Positions 39,065-49,509 of a DNA stretch of 64,000 nucleotides are shown here, piece by piece. Numbering within the stretch: position 1 is the stretch's first letter; every line of letters begins with the position of its first letter. Made by a program: the position numbers and the translations under genes. Under the pieces are notes generated by a model. It saw only the letters and a program-made list of their open reading frames with translations, was not told the DNA's origin and searched no databases. The DNA lies in assembly GCA_963737575.1 (NCBI GenBank), contig CAVTTJ010000005.1, forward strand, positions 620,001 through 684,000, given 5' to 3'. This DNA is from VRUE01 sp963737575 (GTDB lineage Bacteria > Actinomycetota > Thermoleophilia > Solirubrobacterales > 70-9).

Positions 39065-40012
39065 ATGCCCGTAGAGCACGACCCGGTTCTTGCCGAGGAG
39101 CTGACCTCGCTCCTCGCCCCAGGCCCGGGGCAGACCGCGGTCGACTGCACCTTCGGCGGCGGCGGCCACGCGCGGCTGATCGCCGCGGCGCTCGGCCCCG
39201 AGGGGACCCTGGTCGCAATAGACCGCGATCCCGCCGCCGAGGCGCGATTCGAGCAGTTCGCGGCGGATGTCCCCTGCAGATGCAGGCTGATCGGAACCGA
39301 CTTCGCTGCAGGGCTTCGAACCATGCATGGCGAAGGCATCCGCCCAGAGATGGTCTACATGGATCTCGGAATGTCCTCAATGCAGGTCGATGCCCGAGAG
39401 CGGGGCTTCTCCTATTCCTACGACGCGCCCCTCGACATGCGTATGGACACCCGCCAGCAGTTCAGCGCCGCCGACCTTCTCAACGAGTGGCCCGAGTCGA
39501 GGATCGCGATGGCGCTCCGCCGTTTCGGTGAGGAGCGCCACGCCGGCGGAATCGCGCGCGAGGTCGTTCGCCGCCGCCCGCTGAGCACGACCGCCGACCT
39601 CGTCGCGGCGGTCAAGGCGGGGATGCCCGCCTCGGCCCGTTTCGGCGGCGGCCACCCGGCCAAGAGGACCTTCCAGGCGGTGCGAATCGCTGTCAACGGG
39701 GAGCTCGAATCGATCGACGACGCCCTGCCCAACGCCTGGCGCATTCTGGGCGAGGGCGGCCGTTTTGCCGCGATCTCCTTCCACTCGCTCGAGGATCGCC
39801 GCGTCAAGCAGTTCCTCGCCGACCGCGCCCGCGGCTGCATCTGCCCGCCCGAGCTGCCGATCTGCGTCTGCGGCCGCGAGCCCGAAGCCGAGCTCCTCAC
39901 GCGGCGTCCGGTCGCTCCGGGGCCCGAGGAGATCGCCTCGAACCCGCGCTCGAAATCGGCCCACCTGCGGGCGGCGACGAAGATCGCCCCGACGCCGGCG
40001 GAGGTCGCCTGA
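39065..40012 (+). CDS. rsmH: 16S rRNA m4C1402 methyltransferase RsmH
   Basis: A 315-residue SAM-dependent methyltransferase. Marks are Met-Pro-Val-Glu-His-Asp-Pro-Val-Leu at the N-terminus, the SAM motif Val-Asp-Cys-Thr-Phe-Gly-Gly-Gly-Gly-His, Asp-Leu-Gly-Met-Ser-Ser-Met-Gln-Val-Asp and Ser-Phe-His-Ser-Leu-Glu-Asp-Arg. It methylates N4 of C1402 in 16S rRNA. The frame is open from 38993, but the start at 39065 gives the usual family N-terminus and length. Second gene of the dcw cluster, with a TGATG overlap to the next. Confidence 0.95.
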   Translation: MPVEHDPVLAEELTSLLAPGPGQTAVDCTFGGGGHARLIAAALGPEGTLVAIDRDPAAEARFEQFAADVPCRCRLIGTDFAAGLRTMHGEGIRPEMVYMDLGMSSMQVDARERGFSYSYDAPLDMRMDTRQQFSAADLLNEWPESRIAMALRRFGEERHAGGIAREVVRRRPLSTTADLVAAVKAGMPASARFGGGHPAKRTFQAVRIAVNGELESIDDALPNAWRILGEGGRFAAISFHSLEDRRVKQFLADRARGCICPPELPICVCGREPEAELLTRRPVAPGPEEIASNPRSKSAHLRAATKIAPTPAEVA

Positions 40013-40530
40013 TGGAGGCGGCAACCGTCAGGGGGGCACCGGCGAGGGTCGCCGCTCCGCGCTCGAAGGCAGTCGCGGCGAAACGCGCTCCGGCGAAACG
40101 CTCCCCAGCGCGCAGACAGCCGGCGCCGGCACGGCGTCCGGCGGGGCAGCTGATCCCGATCGCGGTCAACACGGCCTCCGCGGTCGGTCGCCTCCCGGAC
40201 TCGGGTCTGGTCGTGCGGATGACCCGCGGCCGCGCCTGGATCGGCGTTCTCGGCGTCCTCCTCGCCGGCATCGTCGCCCTCAACGTGATCACCCTCAGCT
40301 TCGCCGCCTCAAACGGCCACGTCGACGAGAACATCCAGGCCCTCGACCGCGAGAACTCGATCCTGCGGAGCCGCGACGCACAGCGCTCGGCAACCGAGCG
40401 CGTCCGCAGCGAAGCCGCGGCGCTCGGGCTCAGCGCCTCGACGGCCGAAGATCCCGGATACGTCCAGGCCGGCCCCGACGACGTGAGGATCGCCGCTGGG
40501 CGCCTCGCCGCCGCCGGAACCGGTTACTAG
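40012..40530 (+). CDS. ftsL: FtsL-like cell division protein
   Basis: A 172-residue bitopic membrane protein. The first 65 residues are cytoplasmic and Ala/Lys/Arg/Pro-rich. One membrane helix follows at about residues 75-97 (Ile-Gly-Val-Leu-Gly-Val-Leu-Leu-Ala-Gly-Ile), then a short extracytoplasmic coiled coil (Asp-Glu-Asn-Ile-Gln-Ala-Leu-Asp-Arg-Glu-Asn-Ser-Ile-Leu). FtsL activates FtsWI together with FtsB/FtsQ. Sequence conservation is low; the topology and the rsmH-ftsI position carry the call. Confidence 0.82.
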   Translation: MEAATVRGAPARVAAPRSKAVAAKRAPAKRSPARRQPAPARRPAGQLIPIAVNTASAVGRLPDSGLVVRMTRGRAWIGVLGVLLAGIVALNVITLSFAASNGHVDENIQALDRENSILRSRDAQRSATERVRSEAAALGLSASTAEDPGYVQAGPDDVRIAAGRLAAAGTGY

Positions 40531-40537
40531 GCGCGCG

Positions 40538-42190
40538 ATGCGGACGATCGAGCGCAGGATCGGGCTCCTCTTCGCGGGGTTCCTCCTCTGCTTCCTGGTC
40601 GTGATCGGGCGCGCGGCCTGGCTGCAGGGCGTCCAGGGCTCCCAGCTCGCCTCCGAAGCCGCCTACCAGCAGACCGAAGTCGTCACCGTCCCGGGCCTCC
40701 GCGGCAGCCTGCTCGACCGCTACGGGAACCCGCTCGCGGTATCCGAGGACGCGGCGACGATCTACGCAACGCCCTATCAGGTGAAGAAGCCGGTGCAGAC
40801 GGCGACCGAGCTGGCCCGGATCCTCAAGCTCGAAAGGGACGAAGTCCTCGAAAGCCTGACCGCAGAATCCGGCTTCGCCTACGTCGACAAGGAAATCGAC
40901 CTGCCGACGGCGGCTCGGATCGAACGGCTCGAACTACCAGGGATCGGGGAGGTCCCGGCGAGCAAGCGGACCTACCCGCAGGGGGAAATGGCCGGCCAGA
41001 CGATCGGCTCCGTCGGGACCGAAGGCGAGGGCCTGACCGGGCTCGAGCTGGGCCAGGAACATGCCTTGCGGGGAACCGACGGCGAACGGCGGGTGGTCAA
41101 GGACGCGCTCGGGGAACCGATCCGCCTCGACACGGTCAACGAAGCCGAGGACGGCGCCAACGTGCGGACGACGCTCGACCCGGCGATCGAGAAGGCGACC
41201 GAAGAAGCCCTCGGAGAAGTCGGCGAACTGTGGTCGCCGAAGGGGGCGACGGCGATCGTCATGAATCCCCGCAACTCGCAGGTCCTGGCGATGGCGAACT
41301 GGCCGCCGGTCGACCCGACCAACCTCTCCGAAGCCGATCCCGAATACCTGATGAACCGGGCGACCGGGTTCACCTACGAGCCGGGATCGACCTTCAAGGC
41401 GTTCACGGTCTCGGCCGCCCTCGAAGAAGGCCTGGTGACGCCGACCACCTCCTTCACGCTGCCGCCGGCGCTGCAGGTCGCCGATCGCACGATCGAAGAC
41501 GCCGAGGAACGCGGGACCGTGACCCTCTCGGTGGCCGAAATCCTCTCCCACTCCTCGAACGTCGGGGCGGTTACCATCGGCCTCGAGGTCGGCGCCGAAA
41601 AATTCAGCCGCTGGATCAATCGGTTCGGCTTCGGCCGGCCGACCGGGATCCAGTTCCCCGGCGAGGAGCAGGGCCTGGTGCCGACGCTGGACGAATACTC
41701 AGGCTCGACGATGGGCAACCTGCCGATGGGGCAGGGGCTCTCGGTGACGCCGATGCAGATGATGGCCGGATACGCGGCTATCGCCAACGGCGGCATCCTC
41801 AGGCGGCCGCAGCTGATCGAGGACATCGGCGGCGAAGCGGCCCACGAGCCGAAGGGCCACCGGGTGATCTCAACGGGGGTCGCCGCCGAGGTCAGGGAAA
41901 TGCTCGAGGGCGTACTGGCGCCGGGCGGCACGGCTTCCGAGGTCAGCGTGCCCGGCTATACACTCGCCGGCAAGACCGGGACCGCACAGGTCGCCGAAAA
42001 CGGGACCTACTCGAAAACGAAATACGTGGCGTCCTTCATCGGCTTCGCCCCCGCACGGGACCCGCAGCTCCTGGTCGCGGTGATCGTCGACGAGCCGCAC
42101 GGCGAAATCTACGGCGGCTCGGTCGCCGCCCCGACATTCGGCAAGATCGCCGAATTCGCCCTTCCCTACCTCGGTGTCCCCCCGGGATAG
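40538..42190 (+). CDS. ftsI: peptidoglycan D,D-transpeptidase FtsI (PBP3)
   Basis: A 550-residue class B penicillin-binding protein. One N-terminal membrane helix (about 8-28), a pedestal domain (Leu-Arg-Gly-Ser-Leu-Leu-Asp-Arg-Tyr-Gly-Asn-Pro-Leu-Ala) and a transpeptidase domain with Ser284 in STFK (284-287), SxN at 339-341 and KTGT at 479-482. No PASTA domains. It makes septal cross-links with FtsW. Glutamate codons are 19 GAA to 8 GAG over the first ~230 codons, whereas the following murE has 1 to 15 over its first ~150. Confidence 0.96.
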   Translation: MRTIERRIGLLFAGFLLCFLVVIGRAAWLQGVQGSQLASEAAYQQTEVVTVPGLRGSLLDRYGNPLAVSEDAATIYATPYQVKKPVQTATELARILKLERDEVLESLTAESGFAYVDKEIDLPTAARIERLELPGIGEVPASKRTYPQGEMAGQTIGSVGTEGEGLTGLELGQEHALRGTDGERRVVKDALGEPIRLDTVNEAEDGANVRTTLDPAIEKATEEALGEVGELWSPKGATAIVMNPRNSQVLAMANWPPVDPTNLSEADPEYLMNRATGFTYEPGSTFKAFTVSAALEEGLVTPTTSFTLPPALQVADRTIEDAEERGTVTLSVAEILSHSSNVGAVTIGLEVGAEKFSRWINRFGFGRPTGIQFPGEEQGLVPTLDEYSGSTMGNLPMGQGLSVTPMQMMAGYAAIANGGILRRPQLIEDIGGEAAHEPKGHRVISTGVAAEVREMLEGVLAPGGTASEVSVPGYTLAGKTGTAQVAENGTYSKTKYVASFIGFAPARDPQLLVAVIVDEPHGEIYGGSVAAPTFGKIAEFALPYLGVPPG

Positions 42191-42223
42191 CGACGCCGGG
42201 CGCCGAGCCTAGAATCGGCCGCC

Positions 42224-43647
<1,424 letters not shown>

Positions 43648-43651
<4 letters not shown>

Positions 43652-45024
43652 ACCTCACGGGAGAGGAGATCGCCGCCGCGATCGGGGCCGAGGTCGTCTC
43701 GACGGGAGACGGCGGCCCGCCCCGCCGAGCCGTGATCGATTCGACCGCGGCGGGGGAGGGCGACCTCTTCTTCGGGCTGCGGGGCGAGAACGTCGACGGC
43801 GGCGAGTTCGCCGGCGCGGCGCTTGCGGCGGGCGCCTGGGGGGCGATCGTCGGCCCGGGTCGGGCGGCGGGGCTCGACGAGGGCGGCTGGGTTCTGGCGG
43901 TCGCGGACCCGCTCGCGGCGCTGCAGGCCCTCGCCACGGCCTGGCGCCGGGCGCTGGGTGCACGGGTCGTCGGGATCACCGGCTCGGTCGGCAAGACCTC
44001 GGTCAAGGACATCGCCCGGGCGCTGCTGCCCGGAAAGGTGCACGCCAACCGCGAGAACCTCAACACCGAGATCGGGCTGCCGCTGACGGTCCTCGAGGCG
44101 CCGGAGGGCACCGAGTTCCTGGTGCTGGAGATGGCGATGCGGGGCCGCGGCCAGATCGCCGAGCTGGCGGAGATCGCCGAGCCGGAGGTCGGGGTGATCA
44201 CCAACGTCGGCCCGGTCCACATCGAGCTGCTGGGCTCGGTGGCCGCCGTCGCCGCGGCCAAGGCCGAGCTGCTGACGGCGCTGCCGGGCGACGGCGTCGC
44301 GGTCGTACCCGTCGACGGCGGCGAGCTCGAGCCCCATCTCGCCGGCGCCCCGAGCCTCCTGCGCTTCGGCCCCGGAGGCGACGTGGCGGCGCTCGAGTGC
44401 CGGGTCGAGGACGGGGTGACCGAGGCGCTGGTCTCGACGCCGGCCGGGCGCGAGACCTTCGATTTCCCGTTCGCCGAGCGCCACAACCTGAGCAACGCGC
44501 TGGCCGCGATCGCGGTCGGCGTCGCGCTCGAGGTGCCGCTCGGGGAGATGGCCGACGGCGCTGCGAGCATAGGCTTCTCCAGTTTCCGTGGCGAGCGCCT
44601 CGAGCTGGGCGACGGGATCGTCCTGGTGAACGACTGCTACAACGCCAACCCCCTGTCGATGCGAGCGGCGCTCGACCACCTCGCGACCTTCGACGGCGGG
44701 CGGCGGATCGCCGTTCTGGGAGAGATGGGGGAGCTTGGCGAGGAGGGTGCCGGCCACCACCGGGAGATCGGCCTCCACGCCCGTGAGCACGGGATCGACT
44801 TCGTGATCGGGGTCGGCGAGCCGGCCCGGGACTACGACCCCGACGAGCTCGTCGGCGATCCCGAGGAGGCAGCCGAGCTGCTTGCTGCACAGCTCGAGCC
44901 GGGCGACACGGTCCTGGTCAAGGGCTCGCGCTCGGCTGGCCTCGAGGCCGTCGCCGAGACCCTGCTCGCGCTGATGGGCGAGGAAGCCACCCCCGGACGC
45001 GAGAGCAGAGGAGGTGGCGCTTAA
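43648..45024 (+). CDS. murF: UDP-MurNAc-tripeptide:D-Ala-D-Ala ligase MurF
   Basis: A 458-residue Mur ligase adding D-Ala-D-Ala in the cytoplasm. The ATP loop reads Gly-Ser-Val-Gly-Lys-Thr (112-117), with Val where Asn is usual in the family. Other marks are Asn-Thr-Glu-Ile-Gly-Leu-Pro, Glu-Met-Ala-Met-Arg-Gly-Arg-Gly-Gln, Thr-Asn-Val-Gly-Pro-Val-His and Asn-Asp-Cys-Tyr-Asn-Ala-Asn-Pro. GTG start overlapping the murE stop; mraY begins 2 bp after its stop. Confidence 0.95.
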
Positions 45025-45026
45025 CC

Positions 45027-46001
45027 ATGGGCGAGGTCCTGATCGCCGGGATGGCGGCGATGCTGATCTGCATCTTCCTCGGCCCGAAGTTCATCGAGTA
45101 CCTGCGGGTCAAGGAGTTCGGCCAGCACATCCGCGAGGACGGCCCCCAGGAGCATCACACCAAGGCCGGGACGCCGACGATGGGAGGGCTGATCGTCTTC
45201 GCCTCGATCTGCGTCCCCTACCTCGTCCTCTCCGATCGCGACGCCCAGAGCATGGCCGTCTTCGGCGTCGCGATCGGGTGCGCCGCGCTCGGGTTCGCCG
45301 ACGACTTCATCAAGATCGTCAAACGCCGCTCGCTCGGGCTCTCGGCCCGCTACAAGCTCCTCGTCCAGCTGTTCCTCGCGTTCGGCCTCTGGTGGGTCGC
45401 CCGCCACGAGGTCGGGCTCGAACCGATCCTCTTCTTCCGGATCGGCGACGCCAGCATCAACCTCGGGCCGGTCCTTTACTTCGTCCTCGTCTTCCTCGTC
45501 ATCGCCGGCACCTCGAACGGCGTCAACCTCACCGACGGCCTCGACGGCCTCGCCGCCGGCTGCTGCGCGATCGTCCTCCTTGCCTTCACCGCGATCTGCT
45601 TCGTCACCAACGAGCAGCAGAACCTGGCCCTGCTCTCGGCCTGCCTGGTCGGGGCCTGCGTCGGGTTCCTCTGGTTCAACGCCTTCCCGGCGTCGATCTT
45701 CATGGGGGACACCGGCTCTCTCGGGCTCGGGGGGGCGATCGGCGCGCTGGCGGTGATGACCCAGACCGAGGTGCTGCTGATCATCATCGGCGGCATCTTC
45801 GTGATCGAGGCCCTCTCGGTCGCCGCCCAGGTCTTCGCCTTCAAGACCTTCCGCCGCCGCGTCCTGCTGATGGCGCCGCTCCACCACCATTTCGAGATGA
45901 TGGCCTGGTCGGAGACGAAGATCATGCTCCGCTTCTGGATCATCGCCGCGGTCTGCTCGGGGATCGGGTTCACCCTGTATCAGCAGTCGATTGGCCGCTG
46001 A
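45027..46001 (+). CDS. mraY: phospho-MurNAc-pentapeptide transferase MraY
   Basis: A 324-residue polytopic enzyme with about ten membrane helices. It transfers phospho-MurNAc-pentapeptide to undecaprenyl phosphate, giving lipid I. Signatures are Lys-Ala-Gly-Thr-Pro-Thr-Met-Gly-Gly, Phe-Ala-Asp-Asp-Phe-Ile-Lys, Asn-Leu-Thr-Asp-Gly-Leu-Asp-Gly-Leu-Ala (catalytic Asp region), Phe-Met-Gly-Asp-Thr-Gly-Ser and the HHH cluster in Pro-Leu-His-His-His-Phe-Glu. The length is a little short of typical. Its end overlaps the GNAT gene by 11 bp. Confidence 0.96.
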   Translation: MGEVLIAGMAAMLICIFLGPKFIEYLRVKEFGQHIREDGPQEHHTKAGTPTMGGLIVFASICVPYLVLSDRDAQSMAVFGVAIGCAALGFADDFIKIVKRRSLGLSARYKLLVQLFLAFGLWWVARHEVGLEPILFFRIGDASINLGPVLYFVLVFLVIAGTSNGVNLTDGLDGLAAGCCAIVLLAFTAICFVTNEQQNLALLSACLVGACVGFLWFNAFPASIFMGDTGSLGLGGAIGALAVMTQTEVLLIIIGGIFVIEALSVAAQVFAFKTFRRRVLLMAPLHHHFEMMAWSETKIMLRFWIIAAVCSGIGFTLYQQSIGR

Positions 46002-46554
46002 GGCCTCCTCCCCCGGGCCCGAGCTCGAGACCCCGCGACTGAGGCTGCGGCGCTGGCGCGGCGAGGATCGCGAGCCGTTCGCCGCGATCAACGCCGACCC
46101 GCGGGTGATGGAGCACTTCCTCGCGCCGCTGTCCCGCCGCCAGAGCGATGAGCTGATCGAGCGGATCGAGGAGGGCTTCGAGCGGCACGGCTTCGGTCTC
46201 TGGGCGCTCGAGGTCCGCGACGGCGGCGAGCTGATCGGGTTCACCGGCCTCTCCGTCCCCGAGTTCGAGGCGGACTTCACCCCGGCGGTCGAGGTCGGTT
46301 GGCGGCTCGCGGCCCCGGCCTGGGGGCGGGGCTACGCGACCGAGGCGGCGAGGGCGGCGCTCGAGTTCGGCTTCGAGCGGGCCGGCCTCGAGGAGGTCGT
46401 CTCGTTCACCAGCGCCGGCAACCGGCGCTCACGCGCGGTGATGGAGCGGATCGGGATGAGCCGCGACCCCGATGGCGATTTCGACCATCCCTGGATCCCC
46501 GCCGGCCACCCTCTGCGCGGACACGTCCTCTACCGGGTCAGCGCTCGGCGCTGA
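45991..46554 (+). CDS. RimJ/RimL-type GNAT acetyltransferase
   Basis: A 187-residue acetyltransferase of the Acetyltransf_3 group. N-terminal Glu-Thr-Pro-Arg-Leu-Arg-Leu-Arg-Arg-Trp is typical of RimJ/L proteins; the acetyl-CoA loop is Trp-Gly-Arg-Gly-Tyr-Ala-Thr-Glu-Ala-Ala, and Ala-Gly-Asn-Arg-Arg-Ser-Arg-Ala-Val-Met-Glu-Arg-Ile-Gly-Met follows. It starts with a TTG inside the mraY end, so it is translationally tied to the dcw operon, although it has no known wall role. Its end overlaps the convergent tetR by 17 bp. Confidence 0.87.
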   Translation: MAAEASSPGPELETPRLRLRRWRGEDREPFAAINADPRVMEHFLAPLSRRQSDELIERIEEGFERHGFGLWALEVRDGGELIGFTGLSVPEFEADFTPAVEVGWRLAAPAWGRGYATEAARAALEFGFERAGLEEVVSFTSAGNRRSRAVMERIGMSRDPDGDFDHPWIPAGHPLRGHVLYRVSARR

Positions 46555-47107
46555 TCGCGGTGGCGACCGCCTCTCCGGCCGCTTCGAGCGGCTCGGTCGA
46601 GCGCAGCGCCCTGCTCAACACGAATGCGCCCTCGAGCGCGGCGATCATCTCGATCACCAGCGCGCGGGAGCGCTCCCGGGAAATTCCGGCTTCGACGAAG
46701 CGGGCGATGCCGCCCTCGATCCAGAGGTTGAAGACGTCGGCGCAGGCTTCGCGCAGCTCCTCGTTGACGCTGGACACCTCGAGCGCGACGGTCGCGATCG
46801 GGCAGGCGTCGGCGTAATCGGTCTCGACAAGGGTCTCGGAGGCGCCGGCGAAGAAGGCGCGCACGCCCTCCGCGAGCTCGACGTCGGGCCCGGCGTATTC
46901 GGGGAAGAGGAGGCCGTAGAGGAACCCCGAGCGGCGGATCGTCTCGGCGCCGAGCTCGGATTTCCCGCCGGGGAAGAAGTGGTAGAGCGAGCCGAACGGC
47001 GCCCCGGCCTCCTCGATGATCTGTTTCACCCCGGTGCCCATGTAGCCCTGGCGGCGGAACAGCTCGCCGCTGCTGTCGAGAATCCGCTCCCTGGTGTCCG
47101 TCGCCAC
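46538..47107 (-). CDS. TetR-family transcriptional regulator
   Basis: A 189-residue repressor. The N-terminal helix-turn-helix reads Arg-Glu-Arg-Ile-Leu-Asp-Ser-Ser-Gly-Glu-Leu-Phe then Gly-Val-Lys-Gln-Ile-Ile-Glu-Glu-Ala-Gly-Ala-Pro and Gly-Ser-Leu-Tyr-His-Phe-Phe-Pro-Gly-Gly-Lys, as in LfrR/YxaF-type regulators. The C-terminal ligand domain has Cys-Pro-Ile-Ala. The GTG at 47107 is favoured by AAGGAGGAAG 5 bp upstream. It diverges from the alpha/beta hydrolase gene, which it probably controls. It runs against the dcw cluster. Confidence 0.9.
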   Translation of the reverse strand: MATDTRERILDSSGELFRRQGYMGTGVKQIIEEAGAPFGSLYHFFPGGKSELGAETIRRSGFLYGLLFPEYAGPDVELAEGVRAFFAGASETLVETDYADACPIATVALEVSSVNEELREACADVFNLWIEGGIARFVEAGISRERSRALVIEMIAALEGAFVLSRALRSTEPLEAAGEAVATAISAER

Positions 47108-47160
47108 CCTTCCTCCTTCGTCGCGGGCGTCCTTCGATCCGTTGTAGGGTAGCTGCCTCA

Positions 47161-47178
47161 CTAGAGCGATCTATCTAG
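47161..47178. promoter_or_regulatory. possible TetR operator
   Basis: CTAGA, 8 bp, TCTAG form an inverted repeat in the 86-bp gap between tetR and the hydrolase gene. It sits just ahead of the hydrolase ribosome site. No convincing -35/-10 pair was found, so this is a tentative site. Confidence 0.3.
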
Positions 47179-47193
47179 AAACGGAGGCGAGTG

Positions 47194-48039
47194 ATGCCAT
47201 CGACCGAGGTTTCGGCGGGGACGATCCATTACGAGGAGACGGGCCAGGGGCCGCCGCTGGTGATGGTCGGTGGCCTGGCGATGGACGGACGACTCTGGGA
47301 GGGTGTCGCCGCCGAGCTGGCGCCGGCCCACCGCTGCCTGATGCCGACGATGCCGTTCGGCTCTCATCCGGAGCCGATGCGCCCCGACGCCGATCTCTCG
47401 CTGCGCGGAATGGCGCGGATCGTCGCCGAGTTCATCGAGAGCCTCGGTCTCGAGAACGTGACGCTCTGCTTCAACGACTGGTCCGGCGCCCAGGTGATGG
47501 TCGCCGACGGCCTTCTCGATCGGGTCTCCGCACTCGTCCTCGCCTCCTGCGAGACCGAGGGCAACTACCCTCCCGGCCTCGCCGGGCGGGCGGCTGTGAT
47601 CTCGGCGAAGTTGCCCGGGGGGCTCTCTGTCATGCGGCAGACGCTGCTGATCCCGTGGCTGCGCAGGCTGCCGTTCGTCTACGGGCAGATGTCCAAGCAC
47701 GGCGTTCCGGAGAAGCTGATGCGCGAGTGGCTCGAGCCGCTCCGCCGCCCCGAGATCCGGCGCGACGTCCGCAAGTACATCGGCGACGTCGCCCAGGGCA
47801 GGCGCGACCTGGTGGCGGCAACCCCCTCGCTCCGCGGTTTCGAGCGCCCCGTCCTCGTCGTCTGGGACAGCGAGGGGTCGATGATGCCGAACGCCGAAGG
47901 CCGCAAGCTCGCGTCCGACTTCCCCGACGCGCGCCTGGTCGAGATCGACGACAGCTACACGCTGATCCCGATCGACCAGCCGCTCGAGCTGGCCGCGGCG
48001 ATTCGCGATTTCGCGGTCCGGCCCAAAGCGGCTGCCTGA
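47194..48039 (+). CDS. alpha/beta-hydrolase fold protein with Asp at nucleophile position
   Basis: A 281-residue alpha/beta hydrolase. The oxyanion strand Pro-Pro-Leu-Val-Met-Val-Gly-Gly is followed by the nucleophile elbow Phe-Asn-Asp-Trp-Ser-Gly-Ala, placing Asp95 where Ser usually sits, as in haloalkane dehalogenase or epoxide hydrolase relatives. The usual C-terminal catalytic His is not seen; the corresponding segment reads Asp-Asp-Ser-Tyr-Thr-Leu-Ile-Pro-Ile-Asp-Gln-Pro. Activity is therefore uncertain. GGAGG lies 6 bp before the ATG. Divergent from tetR, and lies between mraY and murD. Confidence 0.78.
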   Translation: MPSTEVSAGTIHYEETGQGPPLVMVGGLAMDGRLWEGVAAELAPAHRCLMPTMPFGSHPEPMRPDADLSLRGMARIVAEFIESLGLENVTLCFNDWSGAQVMVADGLLDRVSALVLASCETEGNYPPGLAGRAAVISAKLPGGLSVMRQTLLIPWLRRLPFVYGQMSKHGVPEKLMREWLEPLRRPEIRRDVRKYIGDVAQGRRDLVAATPSLRGFERPVLVVWDSEGSMMPNAEGRKLASDFPDARLVEIDDSYTLIPIDQPLELAAAIRDFAVRPKAAA

Positions 48040-48074
48040 CGAGGGGAGGGGCCGGGGGTAGCGAAGATAGGAGG

Positions 48075-49442
48075 ATGTCGGCCCCACCTCCGCGCAAGCT
48101 CCGGCCGCCGCTCCCCGAGGGCCCGTTCCTGGTCGTCGGGCTCGCCCGCTCCGGGCAGGCCGCGGCCCGGTTTCTCGCCGCGAGGGGCGAGCGGGTGATC
48201 GGCGTCGACAGGGCGAATCCCGAGGGCGCGGCAGGGCTTCGGGGGCCGGGCGTCGAAGTCGTCCTGGATACGGATGGAATCGGCCAGCTCGACGGCGTGC
48301 GGACGGTGGTGAAGAGCCCGGGTGTACCCGCGGAGGCACCGGTGATCGCCGCCGCCCGCGAGCGCGCCCTGCCCGTCGTGGGCGAGCTCGAGCTCGCCTG
48401 GCGGGCGATCCCGAACCGGTTCCTGGCGGTGACCGGGACAAACGGCAAGACGACGACCGTTGAGCTGCTCGGCCACATCTATCGCGGTGCCGGCGAGCCG
48501 GTCGCGGTCGCAGGGAACGTCGGGACGCCGCTGGCGTCGCTCGCCGGTGAGGTCGAGCCCGACGCGACCGTCGTCTGCGAGGCCTCGAGCTTCCAGCTCG
48601 AGGACACGGAGTACTTCGCGCCCGAGTGCGGCGTCTTCCTCAACCTGGCGCCCGACCACCTCGACCGCCACGCCGACCTCGACGCCTATCTCGCGGCGAA
48701 GCTGCGGATCTTCTTCAACCAGGGCAACGACGACATCGCGATCTACAACGCCGACGACCCCTCGCTCGCCGGGACCGATCTCGGCGGCTGCGGCCGGCGG
48801 ATCGCGTTCTGCCGCGGCGCCGGCCCCGATTGCGAGGTCGCGCTTGCCGAGGGGACGATCTTCTATGACGGCGAGCCGCTGCTGCGGGCCGAGGAGCTCG
48901 GGCTGCTCGGCGAGCACAACGCCTCCAACGCGATGGCCGCGGCCGCGGCGGCGCTGGCCATGGGCCTCGACCGCGAGGCTGTCCGCGAGGGCCTGCGGAG
49001 CTTCGCCGGCGTGCCGCACCGGCTCGAGCCGATCGCAGAGATCGGCGGCGTCCGCTTCGTCGACGACTCGAAGGCGACCAACGTCGCCTCTGCGGTGGTC
49101 GGGCTCCGCGCCTTCGACGGCGGCGTCCACGCGATCCTCGGCGGCAGCGACAAGGGCGAGCCATTCGCGCCGCTGACCGAGCCGGTCGTCGAATCGTGCG
49201 TCGCCTGCTACCTGGTCGGGGCCACCGCCGACCGGCTCGCCGACGAGCTCGCCGCGGTGGTCGAGCGGGGGGTCCCGCTGCACCGCTGCGCCGACCTCGA
49301 GAACGCGGTCGGTGCCGCGGCGGGAGAGGCGGCCGCGGGTGAGGTCGTCCTCCTCTCGCCGGCCTGCGCCAGTTTCGACGCCTTCGAGGACTTCGAGCGG
49401 CGCGGCGAGCGCTTCCGCGAGATCGTCGAGGGCCTGCGGTGA
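48075..49442 (+). CDS. murD: UDP-MurNAc-L-Ala:D-Glu ligase MurD
   Basis: A 455-residue cytoplasmic Mur ligase adding D-glutamate. N-terminal Val-Val-Gly-Leu-Ala-Arg-Ser-Gly-Gln-Ala-Ala, ATP loop Gly-Thr-Asn-Gly-Lys-Thr (121-126), Ser-Ser-Phe-Gln-Leu-Glu, Asn-Leu-Ala-Pro-Asp-His-Leu-Asp-Arg-His and Asp-Asp-Ser-Lys-Ala-Thr-Asn are all family marks. Oddly, the AGGAGG at 48069-48074 directly abuts the ATG with no spacer, and no other start codon lies before the conserved region, so initiation may be weak. Its stop opens repeat copy C. Confidence 0.95.
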   Translation: MSAPPPRKLRPPLPEGPFLVVGLARSGQAAARFLAARGERVIGVDRANPEGAAGLRGPGVEVVLDTDGIGQLDGVRTVVKSPGVPAEAPVIAAARERALPVVGELELAWRAIPNRFLAVTGTNGKTTTVELLGHIYRGAGEPVAVAGNVGTPLASLAGEVEPDATVVCEASSFQLEDTEYFAPECGVFLNLAPDHLDRHADLDAYLAAKLRIFFNQGNDDIAIYNADDPSLAGTDLGGCGRRIAFCRGAGPDCEVALAEGTIFYDGEPLLRAEELGLLGEHNASNAMAAAAAALAMGLDREAVREGLRSFAGVPHRLEPIAEIGGVRFVDDSKATNVASAVVGLRAFDGGVHAILGGSDKGEPFAPLTEPVVESCVACYLVGATADRLADELAAVVERGVPLHRCADLENAVGAAAGEAAAGEVVLLSPACASFDAFEDFERRGERFREIVEGLR

Positions 49443-49509
49443 GCGCGGCAGCGACCGAGCGTGCATGTCTGGTTCTTCGAGAGGGAGCGAAGCGCGAGGT
49501 ATTCAAGTG
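49440..49509 (+). repeat. junction repeat, copy C
   Basis: Seventy bases from the murD stop codon to the ftsW GTG start. The first 40 bases are nearly identical to copy A at the YCII-sigma junction although the flanking genes are unrelated. It holds a 23-codon open frame that overlaps both genes by GTGA junctions. Confidence 0.75.
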
